A DNA stretch of 64,000 bases from Actinomadura luzonensis (GTDB lineage Bacteria; Actinomycetota; Actinomycetes; Streptosporangiales; Streptosporangiaceae), in the NCBI RefSeq assembly GCF_022664455.2, contig NZ_JAKRKC020000001.1, positions 1,679,001 through 1,743,000 on the forward strand. Reading direction: 5' to 3'. The notes beneath the pieces are model-generated. The model saw only the letters and a program-made list of their open reading frames with translations, was not told the origin of the DNA and did no database searches. Shown here in pieces: positions 16,472 to 25,340 of the stretch; positions within the stretch are counted from its first letter, which is position 1, and the number at the start of each line of letters is the position of its first letter. The position numbers and the translations under genes are program-made.

Positions 16472-17469
16472 ACGACGTTCTCGACCGATGGGTTCATCCG
16501 CTCGCGGAGAACGGCACCTGGCGCGCTCTGAGCACTTTGCCGGAGAAATTTCAGCATTTCGCGACGGATTCCGCGTTCCGGGAGAGCTGGCGCACGGCCG
16601 TCGAGGTCCTCGGCGCCGACGCCCTGCCGTTCTTCCAGCGGTTGGCGATCATCACGATCAAGCCCGACGGCGTGTTGTCCAGGAAGGCGGACGCCTGCCT
16701 CGACTACCTCGCCGCGCACGACTTCGTGCCCGTGCACGCGGAGATGTTCTGGTACGACCGGCCGACGGCCCGCGACCTGTGGCGCTTCCAGTGGAACGTG
16801 GCGACGCAGGACCGCATCGAGCTCACCGACCTCATCCTCTACCGCACCCAGGCCATGACGGTCTTCCTGATGGACGTGAGCGACCCGCTCGCCATCCCGG
16901 CCGCCCCGCGCCTGATCCGGCTGAAGGGATCTGCCTTCCCCGAGGACCGTGATCCGGTCCAGCTGCGCGAGGTGCTCGGCGCGCCCAACCGCGTCGCCGT
17001 GCTCGTGCACTGCCCGGACGAGCCGATGGACATCGTCAGGGAGCTGGGCGTGGTCTTCGACCGGGCGACGCTGGCCGAGATCTACGCGACCCTGGCGACG
17101 GCCTTCCGCTCCCCCGCGCCGCAGGACATGACCGTCCCCGTGGAGAAGCTCTACACGGGCACGCCGCAGGTCAGCCTGGACGTCGACAGGGCGGTGGCCG
17201 GATTGTTCGATCGCCTGCGCGGCGAGGCCGGCCCCGGCGGCCGGGCGGCGGCCGCGCTGCTGCGGGCCAGGCAGGGCGTACCGCTGGAGTGGCGGAGCTG
17301 GGCGGCCGACGTCGCGGCGGCCGGGCTCTCCCCCACCGACTGGGAGACGGTGCTCATCGCGAGCCAGTACATCCAGCACGACCTGCCCGGCTCGAAGACC
17401 CTGATCAGGGAGACGGGACGCCGCCGATGGCTGGCCGGCGAGGGTCTGATGCGGGCTCCCGGGGCGTGA
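16468..17469 (+). CDS. Divergent nucleoside-diphosphate-kinase-like protein
   Basis: A 333-residue protein, far longer than normal NDK (about 140). Residues about 63-200 follow the NDK pattern: LAIITIKPDGVLSRKADACL at the nucleotide-binding start and RVAVLVHCPDEPMDIVREL where NDK has its active-site His (N-x-x-H-x-S-D). The GSD part is replaced by CPD. Extra N- and C-terminal helical regions are unique. It may transfer phosphate to a non-standard acceptor. It is co-translated with the transaldolase-like gene; its 3' end overlaps the convergent kinase gene by 65 bp. Confidence 0.7.
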   Translation: MNDVLDRWVHPLAENGTWRALSTLPEKFQHFATDSAFRESWRTAVEVLGADALPFFQRLAIITIKPDGVLSRKADACLDYLAAHDFVPVHAEMFWYDRPTARDLWRFQWNVATQDRIELTDLILYRTQAMTVFLMDVSDPLAIPAAPRLIRLKGSAFPEDRDPVQLREVLGAPNRVAVLVHCPDEPMDIVRELGVVFDRATLAEIYATLATAFRSPAPQDMTVPVEKLYTGTPQVSLDVDRAVAGLFDRLRGEAGPGGRAAAALLRARQGVPLEWRSWAADVAAAGLSPTDWETVLIASQYIQHDLPGSKTLIRETGRRRWLAGEGLMRAPGA

Positions 17470-18457
17470 GCCGCGGCGGCGCGGCGGCGAGGACCGCGGA
17501 CACCGCCTCTCCGACGGCCGCGCCGCTCAGCCGCAGCCCTGTCCCCCACACCTCGTGCGCGGCGTTGACCTTGGCGGTGAGCGACGCCAGCGGGACGGCG
17601 GCGTCCGCGCCCGCTGCGATGAGCTTGGCGTAGCGGAAACTGTCCACCAGAGCGGTTTTGACTGTCTCGTGTGCCCGGTAAACGCGTAGGTCGTGTTCCC
17701 AGCCGCGAATGTGCGCGGCTGGGAGCGCGCCGCTCCAGGCGCGCAGGACGGCGTCCTCCTCCGCGCCCCGATAACACATCTTCGACAGGTGCACGGCCAG
17801 GTCGTAAACCGGGTCACCGTGCGGCAGGCACAATTCCCAGTCGATGAAGAACGTGCCGCCATCGGCCACGATCAGATTCTTCCTGTGCAGATCGCAATGC
17901 ACAGGCGCGAACCGCCGCCCGGCCATTTCCGGCCACCGCTCGCCCAATATTGCGAGCGGGTCGTCCGGGATCGCCAGCCGCTCGTAGAGCGGTGCGTAGG
18001 AGCTCGCGCGCACCTGGTCGGCCACGTGCTGCGTGGCCCCCGCCACCAGGCGGGCGAACCCGGCCGTGGTCCGCGGCCAGCCGGCGGGCGGCGGCGGGAC
18101 CCGGCCCGCCGGGATGCGGCACAGCAGCTCCATCAGCTCCACGACGTCGCTGATGACGTGCGCGGGGACGGCGCGGCCGCGCGGCGCGAGATCGTGCAGC
18201 GTGGTCCCCGCGATGAACGTGTGCACCTGGAACGGCGGCCGGCTGGAGCGGTGCAGCAGCCGCGGCATGCGCGGCACGAGCGGGGCGAGGGCGGACAACG
18301 CCTCGGGCTCCGGCCACAGGCGCAGATCGCGCGCGTCGCCGCCCTCGATCGGGATGCGCACGACGACCCCGGCGTCCGGCAACACGATGTTCACATTGTA
18401 GTTCCCGTACCGACGAATGCCGTCGCCGGCCAGCGCCCGTGCATACCAGGAAAGCAT
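17405..18457 (-). CDS. APH/choline-kinase-type phosphotransferase
   Basis: A 350-residue small-molecule kinase. The catalytic loop HCDLHRKNLIV starts near residue 187 and the metal-binding Asp lies in FIDWELCLPHGDPVYDLAVH. The N-lobe starts GDGIRRYGNYNVNIVLP. The family phosphorylates aminoglycosides, choline, homoserine and sugars. ATG 18457 lies 7 bp after TAGGCT, so it is probably leaderless. It is divergent from the peptide-nucleotidyltransferase operon and may supply self-resistance or a tailoring step. No feature fixes the substrate. Confidence 0.88.
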   Translation of the reverse strand: MLSWYARALAGDGIRRYGNYNVNIVLPDAGVVVRIPIEGGDARDLRLWPEPEALSALAPLVPRMPRLLHRSSRPPFQVHTFIAGTTLHDLAPRGRAVPAHVISDVVELMELLCRIPAGRVPPPPAGWPRTTAGFARLVAGATQHVADQVRASSYAPLYERLAIPDDPLAILGERWPEMAGRRFAPVHCDLHRKNLIVADGGTFFIDWELCLPHGDPVYDLAVHLSKMCYRGAEEDAVLRAWSGALPAAHIRGWEHDLRVYRAHETVKTALVDSFRYAKLIAAGADAAVPLASLTAKVNAAHEVWGTGLRLSGAAVGEAVSAVLAAAPPRLTPREPASDPRRPAIGGVPSP

Positions 18458-18603
18458 GAAGCCCAGCCTAGAAATACGTCCGGGCGCGGCGCCATGGCAG
18501 CTCATGGCCATTGCCGACAAGTGCCATCGAAAAGCGTCGACAGCCGGAAACGGACAGCGCCAGAATAACGGCGGAACCCGGCCTCGAGAGGAGGGAGAAA
18601 GCC

Positions 18604-18648
18604 ATGGGAAAGCCCCCTACGTCGACTGGTCTGCGCATTCGCGAGTAG
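18604..18648 (+). CDS. 14-residue peptide gene, candidate precursor of a nucleotide-modified peptide
   Basis: The ORF encodes MGKPPTSTGLRIRE. It has a strong AGGAGG ribosome site (18589-18594), 9 bp before the ATG, better than that of most genes here. A perfect hairpin follows 7 bp after the stop, and then the nucleotidyltransferase with a peptide-binding domain. This layout is that of mccA in microcin C clusters. An alternative is a leader peptide for attenuation of the downstream genes. No homologue could be checked. Confidence 0.6.
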   Translation: MGKPPTSTGLRIRE

Positions 18649-18655
18649 CAGAGTG

Positions 18656-18687
18656 AGCGTGGAGGGGAGCGTCTTCCCCTCCACGCT
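18656..18687 (+). terminator. Perfect 13-bp stem-loop between peptide gene and nucleotidyltransferase gene
   Basis: AGCGTGGAGGGGA (18656-18668) and TCCCCTCCACGCT (18675-18687) pair perfectly around a 6-nt loop, GCGTCT. No long T-tract follows (TTGTTCG), so it may be a partial terminator or a message-stabilising stem. Either would raise peptide mRNA over enzyme mRNA. Confidence 0.75.
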
Positions 18688-18718
18688 GCCTTGTTCGTCG
18701 GGAGAAAAGGGAGGCCGT

Positions 18719-19756
18719 ATGGAATGGAACCCGGAACGCCAGCTCGGCGAGGCGATGGCCGCCGCCGCGGTCGTAGCCCGGGACTATCCGGATGCGGGCG
18801 TCTACCTCGGCGGCGCGACCACCGCGGGCCTCGGCACCCCGATGTCGGACGTGGACGTCTTCGTGGTCGGCCGCGCGGGGGAGACACGGCAGGTGGCGGT
18901 GGGCGAACGCAGGGCGGACGTGGAGTTCGTCGCCCTGGAGCGGTTCGCCGGCGACGTGCGCGACTTCAGCCGCTACCGCTGCCACGAGGACGACTTCGAC
19001 CAGCTCGCGCGGGCGTCGGCCAAACGGCTGGACGTCGTCGTCCGGTTCTGCCTGGGGCGGGTCGTCACCGATCCCCACGGCCGCCTCGGCGAGCTACGGG
19101 ACGAGCTGCGCTCCAGCCCTGGGTTCGCCCGGCTCGTCATCGCCCGCCACAGCGTCGACTGCGGCAACCTGTCGGAGGACCTCAAGGGCGCGACCGCCCT
19201 GCGCGACCGGGGCTCGGCCGACTTCCTCGCCCAGCAGCTCCTGCTGCAGGCCGCCCAGGCGCTGCTCACCTCGCTCGGCGACCTGTACATGGGACAGAAG
19301 TGGGTCTGGCGGCGCTGGGAACGCACCGCGCAGAAGCTGGCGCACCCCCTCCTCACCGGGATCCTGACGGAGCGCGGGGGCGCGATGGCCACTGGGCACG
19401 ACGTCGAGGCGTGGGTCCGCCGCGCCCTGCACACCGCGCAGGACATGCTGGTCATGGCGGCGACCGGCACCCTCTACGACCCCCGCCCGGTGGACGCCGC
19501 CGGCGCCCGCCGGGACCCCTGGCGGATGCCGCTGCCGCTGCGCGAGGGCGTGACCCTGTCGGAGCCGGACGGGCGCAACGGGGTGAGCTGCAGCGACCTG
19601 GGCGCCCTGCTCTGGGGGCTGTCGCACGGCCGTACCGAGGAGGAGGCGGTGTCGGAGCTGATGGCGGTGTCCGGGCGGCCCCTGCCGCGCGAGGAGATCG
19701 CCGAGTACTATGACGGCCTGGTCGCCTGCGGTGTGATCACCCGTGCCGCGAGCTGA
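18719..19756 (+). CDS. Pol-beta-fold nucleotidyltransferase fused to a PqqD-like RiPP recognition element
   Basis: A 345-residue protein. Residues 28-70 carry the nucleotidyltransferase signature: GG at 31-32, then D44-x-D46 in TPMSDVDVFVVG and a third acid in RRADVEFVAL. Residues about 276-345 (TLSEPDGRNGVSCSDLGALL, then EEAVSELMAVSGRPLP) fit the PqqD winged-helix fold that binds peptide substrates. ATG 18719 follows AAGGGAGG. The fusion suggests transfer of a nucleotide to the 14-residue peptide encoded just upstream. An antibiotic-inactivating nucleotidyltransferase is the alternative, but would not explain the RRE. Confidence 0.78.
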   Translation: MEWNPERQLGEAMAAAAVVARDYPDAGVYLGGATTAGLGTPMSDVDVFVVGRAGETRQVAVGERRADVEFVALERFAGDVRDFSRYRCHEDDFDQLARASAKRLDVVVRFCLGRVVTDPHGRLGELRDELRSSPGFARLVIARHSVDCGNLSEDLKGATALRDRGSADFLAQQLLLQAAQALLTSLGDLYMGQKWVWRRWERTAQKLAHPLLTGILTERGGAMATGHDVEAWVRRALHTAQDMLVMAATGTLYDPRPVDAAGARRDPWRMPLPLREGVTLSEPDGRNGVSCSDLGALLWGLSHGRTEEEAVSELMAVSGRPLPREEIAEYYDGLVACGVITRAAS

Positions 19757-20954
19757 CTTCGCCCGCTTCTGGGCGGCGCAGGCGATCTCGGGCGTGGGGT
19801 CGCAGATCACGGTCCTGGCTCTGCCGATCCTGGCGCTCAACACCCTCGGGGTGACGCCCTGGGAGCTGGGGCTGCTGAACGCGCTGCAGTTCGCGCCGCT
19901 GGTGCTGTTCACCCTGGTCGCCGGCATGCTGGTGGACCGGCACGCGCCCAGGCCGGTCCTGATCTGGGGCAACGCGCTCGCGGGCGTCGTCCTGCTCGCC
20001 CTGCCCGCGCTGTGGACGGCGGACCTGCTTTCCTTCTGGATGGTCTGCGTGGCCGGCTTCCTGCTGGGCGCCTTCCGCGTCGGCATCGACGTCAGCGTCC
20101 ACTCCTACCCGCCCTACATCCTGAGCCAGGACGCGCTGGTGACCGCCAACGCGCGGCTGGGCGTGACCTACGCGGCCACCGAGGTCGCCGGTCCCGGCCT
20201 GGCGGGGCTCGTCCTGCAGCTCGTCAGGCCGGCCGTCGCGCTCGCGGCGGATGCCGTGTCCTACCTGGTGGCCGCCGTCCTGGTCAGCCGGACGGTCGTG
20301 GTGCGGCAGCACCGGCGGCCCGCGCGCTTCAGGTTCGCCGACGTTCTCGGCGGCTTCGCGCCGGCCTTCCGCGACCCGTACCTCCGCGCGATGGTCCTGC
20401 TGTCGTCCTGGTTCAACCTCTGGGGCAGCGCGATCTCGACCGCGCTGATGGTGTACGCCGTCAGGGAGGCCCGCCTCGACGTGCGGGTGATCGGCCTGTG
20501 CCTGACCGTGGGCGGGCTGGGCGGATTGCTGGGCTCGGCGGCGGCGCCGCGGGTGGGGCGGATCATCGGGGTCGGCATGACGCTCCGGGTGAGCATCCTC
20601 GTCACGCTGGGCGGGTGGTTCCTGATCCCGTGGGGCGGCGGAGCCGTCCTCCTCTGCGCCGGGCTCGCCGTGCAGACGTTCGGCGACGGGCTGTACAACG
20701 TCTTCGCGATGAGCCTGCGGCAGACCGTCGCCGAGCCGGAGCGGCTCGGCCGGATCAACGCGTGCTACCGGCTGCTCTCCCACGGCGGCATCCCGCTGGG
20801 CGCCCTGGTGGCGGGCCTGCTGATGGACGTGCTCAGCGCCCGGCAGGTGCTACTGGTGGCGGCCTGCGCGGCCACCGCCGGATCCGTGCCTCTCCTGCTC
20901 AGCCGGGTGTTCGCCGTCCGCGACATCGAGTCCCTGGCCGCGGCCCGCGGGTGA
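19743..20954 (+). CDS. MFS transporter, probable exporter
   Basis: A 403-residue twelve-TM transporter of the enterobactin-exporter-like MFS group. It starts WAAQAISGVGSQITVLALPI and has the loop motif GMLVDRHAPRPVLI. GTG 19743 lies inside the end of the nucleotidyltransferase gene (14-bp overlap), so the two are translationally coupled. Export of the modified peptide is the simplest role, as for MccC in microcin C clusters. Its 3' end overlaps the convergent regulator gene by about 105 bp. Confidence 0.9.
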   Translation: MPRADFARFWAAQAISGVGSQITVLALPILALNTLGVTPWELGLLNALQFAPLVLFTLVAGMLVDRHAPRPVLIWGNALAGVVLLALPALWTADLLSFWMVCVAGFLLGAFRVGIDVSVHSYPPYILSQDALVTANARLGVTYAATEVAGPGLAGLVLQLVRPAVALAADAVSYLVAAVLVSRTVVVRQHRRPARFRFADVLGGFAPAFRDPYLRAMVLLSSWFNLWGSAISTALMVYAVREARLDVRVIGLCLTVGGLGGLLGSAAAPRVGRIIGVGMTLRVSILVTLGGWFLIPWGGGAVLLCAGLAVQTFGDGLYNVFAMSLRQTVAEPERLGRINACYRLLSHGGIPLGALVAGLLMDVLSARQVLLVAACAATAGSVPLLLSRVFAVRDIESLAAARG

Positions 20955-21923
20955 GGCGGGCCCGCCGGTGGTGAGCCAGCCCGCCTGCATGGCCCGCGCT
21001 CCGGCCTGGAACCTGCTCTGCGCCTGCAGCTTCGTCATCAGGGAGGACATCAGCCGGCGGGTCGTGCGGAGCGACAGGCCGAGGCTGCGCGCCGCCCGCT
21101 CGTCGGTGTAGCCCTCGTTGAGCAGGCGGAGCAGCGCGCGCTCACGCGTGGACAGCCCTTCCCCGCCGACGGCGCACGGGGCGCTCAGCGGGGTGGCGCC
21201 CTGCCACACGTGCTCGAAGAGCGCGTGGAGCGTGGCGACGATGTCGGGCTGCTCGACGTACACGGCGGGGACCGACAGGGTCAGCACCGCACGGCGGTCC
21301 ACGATGACCATGGCCATCGGCAGGGTGGGCGCCGTGCGCACGCCCGCGCCGGCGTCACGCAGCCACGTCAGGTGCTGTCTGGCGGCGGCGTCGGTGGAGA
21401 AGCTGTCCTGGTAGACGCCGCGCAGGCCGACGCCGCGCGCGAGGGCGGCCTGGTCCCATGAGCGGTCGGCCGCGGGCGTCCCGCTCCGGCTCGTGGTCAG
21501 CGACAGGCACTCGGACTGGGCCTGGCCTCTGACCTCCTCGAGCCTGGCCCGCGCGGCGACCGCGTCCCCCAGCCGCTCGACGACCTCCCCGCCCGCCTGG
21601 ACCACGGAGAGGTACTCGTCCGCGAGGGCGGCGATGGCCTCGCGGGTGCTCTCGATCTGCCGCTGGCGTTCGTGCAGCTCGGCCTGGCTCCTGGCGAGCA
21701 GCGCCGACAGGCCGAACTGGGGGCGGACCGCCCGGAACGGACCGCAGGGCAGGTGCTCGGCCCGGACGAGCGACAGCCCGACGAGGCGTTCGAGGATCCG
21801 GCGGACGTCCTCGGCGGTGGTCTTGAGCTGGGCGGCGAGGGTGTCCACGTCGCCGTCCGGGTGACGCAGGAGGAGACGGTAAACGTTTTCGGCTTGGTGA
21901 TCGAGACCCAACAGCTCAAGCAT
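20850..21923 (-). CDS. TrmB-like/LuxR-type transcriptional regulator
   Basis: A 357-residue protein. The N-terminus (LLGLDHQAENVYRLLLRHPD, then TTAEDVRRILERLVGLSLV) is a TrmB-like winged helix. A coiled middle part follows, then a C-terminal LuxR helix-turn-helix (LSTRERALLRLLNEGYTDERAARSLGLSLRTTRR). The layout is common in actinomycete specialised-metabolite loci. ATG 21923 follows GGAGAG. It converges on the exporter gene, so it is a plausible regulator of the peptide locus. Confidence 0.85.
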   Translation of the reverse strand: MLELLGLDHQAENVYRLLLRHPDGDVDTLAAQLKTTAEDVRRILERLVGLSLVRAEHLPCGPFRAVRPQFGLSALLARSQAELHERQRQIESTREAIAALADEYLSVVQAGGEVVERLGDAVAARARLEEVRGQAQSECLSLTTSRSGTPAADRSWDQAALARGVGLRGVYQDSFSTDAAARQHLTWLRDAGAGVRTAPTLPMAMVIVDRRAVLTLSVPAVYVEQPDIVATLHALFEHVWQGATPLSAPCAVGGEGLSTRERALLRLLNEGYTDERAARSLGLSLRTTRRLMSSLMTKLQAQSRFQAGARAMQAGWLTTGGPASPAGRGQGLDVADGEHPAEQERHGSGGGRAGRHQ

Positions 21924-22133
21924 GCTCTCTCCGGGGACTCGGCGACGTCGCGAAAATAAGCTTCACGCCGCGAGGCGGTCAAGGGAAACGATCTCGGCCC
22001 GGTGGCCGGTGACCCGGCCGGACCGGTGAAGGGCCTGCGTGCGGGCCCGCGCGCGGACCGATCACGGACCGGCAGCCGACCGCTGGACGACCAATCGCCG
22101 TACATTTCCGCAGTGATCGTCTAATGTCGGCTC

Positions 22134-25100
22134 ATGGTGGCACGCGCCTGGGCGTTCCAGATCTTGGGAGCGGTCGCGGTGACGGTCGACGGCGAGGAGG
22201 TCCCGCTCCCGTCGCAACAGGCCACGGTGCTGGCCACGCTCGTCCTGAACGCCGGCGCCGTGGTACCGGTCGACCACCTCGCGCACGTTCTCTGGGGCGA
22301 CGCGTTCCCGCGTCACCACCGCGCCCGGATCCGCACGCTGGTCTCGAAGCTGCGCACGGCCTGCCGCGCCGGACCCGACGAGCTGATCGTCACCCGCCCT
22401 CCGGGCTACCTCCTGCGCGTCGAGCCCGGCCGGCTCGACGCCGACCGGTTCGCCGACCTCGCCGGACGGGCCCGCGCCGCCGCGGCGGACGACCGGCGCG
22501 AGGAGGCCGTCGCCCTGTACGGCGAGGCGTTGTCCCTATGGTCCGCCCCGTTCGCCGGCATCGATCACCCCTTCGCGAGTGCGAGGATCGCCCGTCTCGA
22601 AGAGCTGCACCTGGCGGCGGTCGAAGGCCGCGCGGAAGAACTGCTGGCGCTCGGGCGCGCGGCCGAGGCCGTCGCCGACCTGAGCGCGGTCGTGGTGGAG
22701 CATCCGCTGCGCGAGCGTCCGCACGGTCAGCTCATGCGCGCCCTGGCCGCCACCGGCCGCACCCCCGAAGCCGTGGAGCTCTACCACCGATTACGCCTGC
22801 GCCTCCGCGAGGAGCTCGGCGTGGAGCCGGCGGCGCCCCTGCGCGACCTGTACGCCCGGCTGATCGCCGGGGAGCGGCGGGTGGTCCCCCGGCACCTGCC
22901 GCCGGTCACCGGCAGCCTGTTCGGCAGGCGGCCCGATCTGGCCAGGGTGAGCGCCGCCGCCGCGGGGCCGGCCAGGACCGTGGCCGTCGTGGGACCGGCC
23001 GGCGTCGGCAAGACCAGCCTGGCCCTGTGGTGGGCGCACGAGCACGCTGGGGACTTCCCCGACGGCCAGCTCTTCCTCGACCTGCGCGGCTTCCAGCGCG
23101 CCCCTGCGACCACCGACCCGCTCACCCGGCTCCTCTGCGCGCTCGGGCACGCGCCGAGGGAGGTGCCGGAGGACCCCGACGCCCGCCTGTCGCTTTATCG
23201 GTCCTCCCTCGCCGGCCGCCGCATGCTCATCGTCCTGGACGATGCCGTGGACGCCGCGCAGGTCCGCCCGCTGCTGCCGGGCGAGCCCCGCTGCCTCGCC
23301 CTGGTGACCAGCCGCGACCGGCTCAGCGGGCTGGCGGCCCGTGACGGGGCCGAACGGGTCGCGCTCGACGTCCTCGTCCAGGACGACTGCCTCGCGCTGC
23401 TCGCCCACTCGGCCGGCGAGCGCAGGCTCGCGACCGAGCCCGAGGCGGCGGCCCGGCTCGTCGAACTGTGCGGCCGGCTGCCGCTCGCGCTGCGGATCGC
23501 GGGCGCCCTGCTGTCGGACCACCCGCGGCAGACGATCGACGGCTTCGTGACGCGGCTGCGCGAGCACGGGCGGCTGGCCGGGCTGCGCATCGAAGGGGAC
23601 GACGGCGTGGCCGTACGTCCTGCGCTCGAACAGTCGTACCGTGCGCTGCCGCCTCTCGCGCGGCGGATGTTCCGCCTGGTCAACCTGATCCCCGGGACGG
23701 ACATCACACTCGAGGCGGCGGCCGCGCTCGCGGACGTGCCGCGGACGGAGGCGGAGGGCCTGCTCGGCGAGCTCACCCGCGTGCACCTCGCGACCGAGAA
23801 CGGCGCCGGGCGCTTCGCCTGCCATGACCTGCTCGCCGAGCTGGCCGGGGAGCTCAACGCCGCCGCCGACCCCGGCGAGCAGGAGGCGGCCGTCACCCGG
23901 CTGGCGCACTACTACCTGCACAGCATCGCCGCCGTCGCCAGGCTGGCGCACTCCCGCCCCGTCGACCTGCTCCCGGAGCCGCCTGCCGGGTCACCGGAGG
24001 TCTTCGGCTCGCGGGAGGAGGCGGAGGCATGGATGACGGCCGAGTGGGAGAGCGTCACGACCGTGGTGGAGCACGTCGCCCGGCACGGACCGCCGGGCCT
24101 GGCCTGGCGGCTGGTCGACGCGCTGCGCATCATCCTCTACCGGCGGCGCTGGATGGCGCAGTGGCTGCGTCTGGCCCGCCTCGGCCTGGAGACGGCCCGG
24201 CGAGAGCAGAGCCTGGAGGGCGAGGCCGCGATGCGCCTGTCGCTGGGGCTGGCCCACCACTGCGCGGGCGACTACCTGCTGTCGATCAAGGAGCTGGACC
24301 GGGCGACCGTCCTGTGCCGCCGCGCCCGCTGGCCGAGCGGGGAGGCCGACGCCCTCAGAGCCGCCGGCTCGGCGCTGGCCGTGCCCGGACGCCTCAGAGC
24401 GGCCCTGGGCAGGACCCGCCGGGCGCTGGACATCTACGCCTCGATCGGCGACCACGACCGGGCGGCCTCCAGCGTCAACAACCTGGCCTACATCCTGCGT
24501 CACCTCGGGCGCTTGTCGGAGGCCGAGGAGTACCTGGAGCGGGCGCGGACCATGGCGGCCGGGATCGCCTCCGCCGAGCCGCTCGTCCTGACGCTGGCCG
24601 GGCTCGGCCTGGTCAGGCAGGAGCAGGGCCGGCTGGAGGAGGCGCTGGACGTCCTCGGCCGGGCGCTGGAGCTGTCCCACTCGGCCGCGAGCCGGTACGG
24701 CCAGGTGGCGGTGCTGGACGCGATCGGCGCCGTGCACGCCGACGCGGGCCGGGACGAGGACGCGCTGGACGTCCGCAGGCGGATGCTCGATTTGGCCATG
24801 AGCATCGGCGATCACGGCTACGAGCTCCTCGCGCTCATCGGCCTGGCGCGTGCGGAGGTCCGGCTGGGCCGGCCGGTCACCTTCCGGCTGCAGGCCGCGA
24901 GCCGGGAGGCGGAGGGCATTGGGCACCGGCAGGGCTGTGTGGAGGCCGCGCTCGGGTTGTCGGAGCTGGCCGTGCGCGGGGGCCGGCTCGACGAGGCCAC
25001 CGCGCACGCCAGGTCCGCGCTGGACTGGGCGGTACGGGGGTACGCGCCCGGCATCGGCAAGGCCGGGACCGCCTTGGCCGTGGCGGACCTCGCCCGGGGC

Positions 25101-25334
25101 GACTTCCAGCAGTGCGCGAGCCACTGCCAGCGGGCGGTGCGCGTCTTCGCCAGGACCGGGCAGCGCCTCGATCAGGCGAGGGCGCTGGAGCTCCTGGGGC
25201 AGGCGCGCGAGCGGAGCGGCGACCTGCGCGGCGCGCGGTCGGCCAGGTCGCGGGCGCGGGGCGTCCTGGACGGGCTCGGCGCCCGCCAGGATGCGGCCAG
25301 GATACGGACAGGATGCGCCCGGCCAGAACAATGA
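22134..25334 (+). CDS. AfsR/SARP-family regulator with BTAD, NB-ARC ATPase and TPR domains
   Basis: A 1066-residue signal-integrating activator. It has a winged helix at residues 1-95 (FQILGAVAVTVDGEEVPLPS), BTAD at about 98-243, an NB-ARC ATPase with VVGPAGVGKTSLALWW near residue 285 and MLIVLDDA as Walker B, and TPR repeats from about 640 to the end. ATG 22134 is preceded by TAATGT with a 6-bp gap, so it is probably leaderless. Residues 802-1066 are encoded inside a 1,403-bp segment that is repeated in tandem downstream. Such proteins switch on antibiotic clusters; the target here is unknown. Confidence 0.95.
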   Translation: MVARAWAFQILGAVAVTVDGEEVPLPSQQATVLATLVLNAGAVVPVDHLAHVLWGDAFPRHHRARIRTLVSKLRTACRAGPDELIVTRPPGYLLRVEPGRLDADRFADLAGRARAAAADDRREEAVALYGEALSLWSAPFAGIDHPFASARIARLEELHLAAVEGRAEELLALGRAAEAVADLSAVVVEHPLRERPHGQLMRALAATGRTPEAVELYHRLRLRLREELGVEPAAPLRDLYARLIAGERRVVPRHLPPVTGSLFGRRPDLARVSAAAAGPARTVAVVGPAGVGKTSLALWWAHEHAGDFPDGQLFLDLRGFQRAPATTDPLTRLLCALGHAPREVPEDPDARLSLYRSSLAGRRMLIVLDDAVDAAQVRPLLPGEPRCLALVTSRDRLSGLAARDGAERVALDVLVQDDCLALLAHSAGERRLATEPEAAARLVELCGRLPLALRIAGALLSDHPRQTIDGFVTRLREHGRLAGLRIEGDDGVAVRPALEQSYRALPPLARRMFRLVNLIPGTDITLEAAAALADVPRTEAEGLLGELTRVHLATENGAGRFACHDLLAELAGELNAAADPGEQEAAVTRLAHYYLHSIAAVARLAHSRPVDLLPEPPAGSPEVFGSREEAEAWMTAEWESVTTVVEHVARHGPPGLAWRLVDALRIILYRRRWMAQWLRLARLGLETARREQSLEGEAAMRLSLGLAHHCAGDYLLSIKELDRATVLCRRARWPSGEADALRAAGSALAVPGRLRAALGRTRRALDIYASIGDHDRAASSVNNLAYILRHLGRLSEAEEYLERARTMAAGIASAEPLVLTLAGLGLVRQEQGRLEEALDVLGRALELSHSAASRYGQVAVLDAIGAVHADAGRDEDALDVRRRMLDLAMSIGDHGYELLALIGLARAEVRLGRPVTFRLQAASREAEGIGHRQGCVEAALGLSELAVRGGRLDEATAHARSALDWAVRGYAPGIGKAGTALAVADLARGDFQQCASHCQRAVRVFARTGQRLDQARALELLGQARERSGDLRGARSARSRARGVLDGLGARQDAARIRTGCARPEQ

Positions 25335-25340
25335 TCGACC

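Noticed and set aside
18417..18656. 79-codon plus-strand frame overlapping the 14-residue peptide gene
   Set aside because: It overlaps the 5' end of the kinase gene on the other strand, has no ribosome site and is in a different frame from the peptide ORF, which has a strong one.
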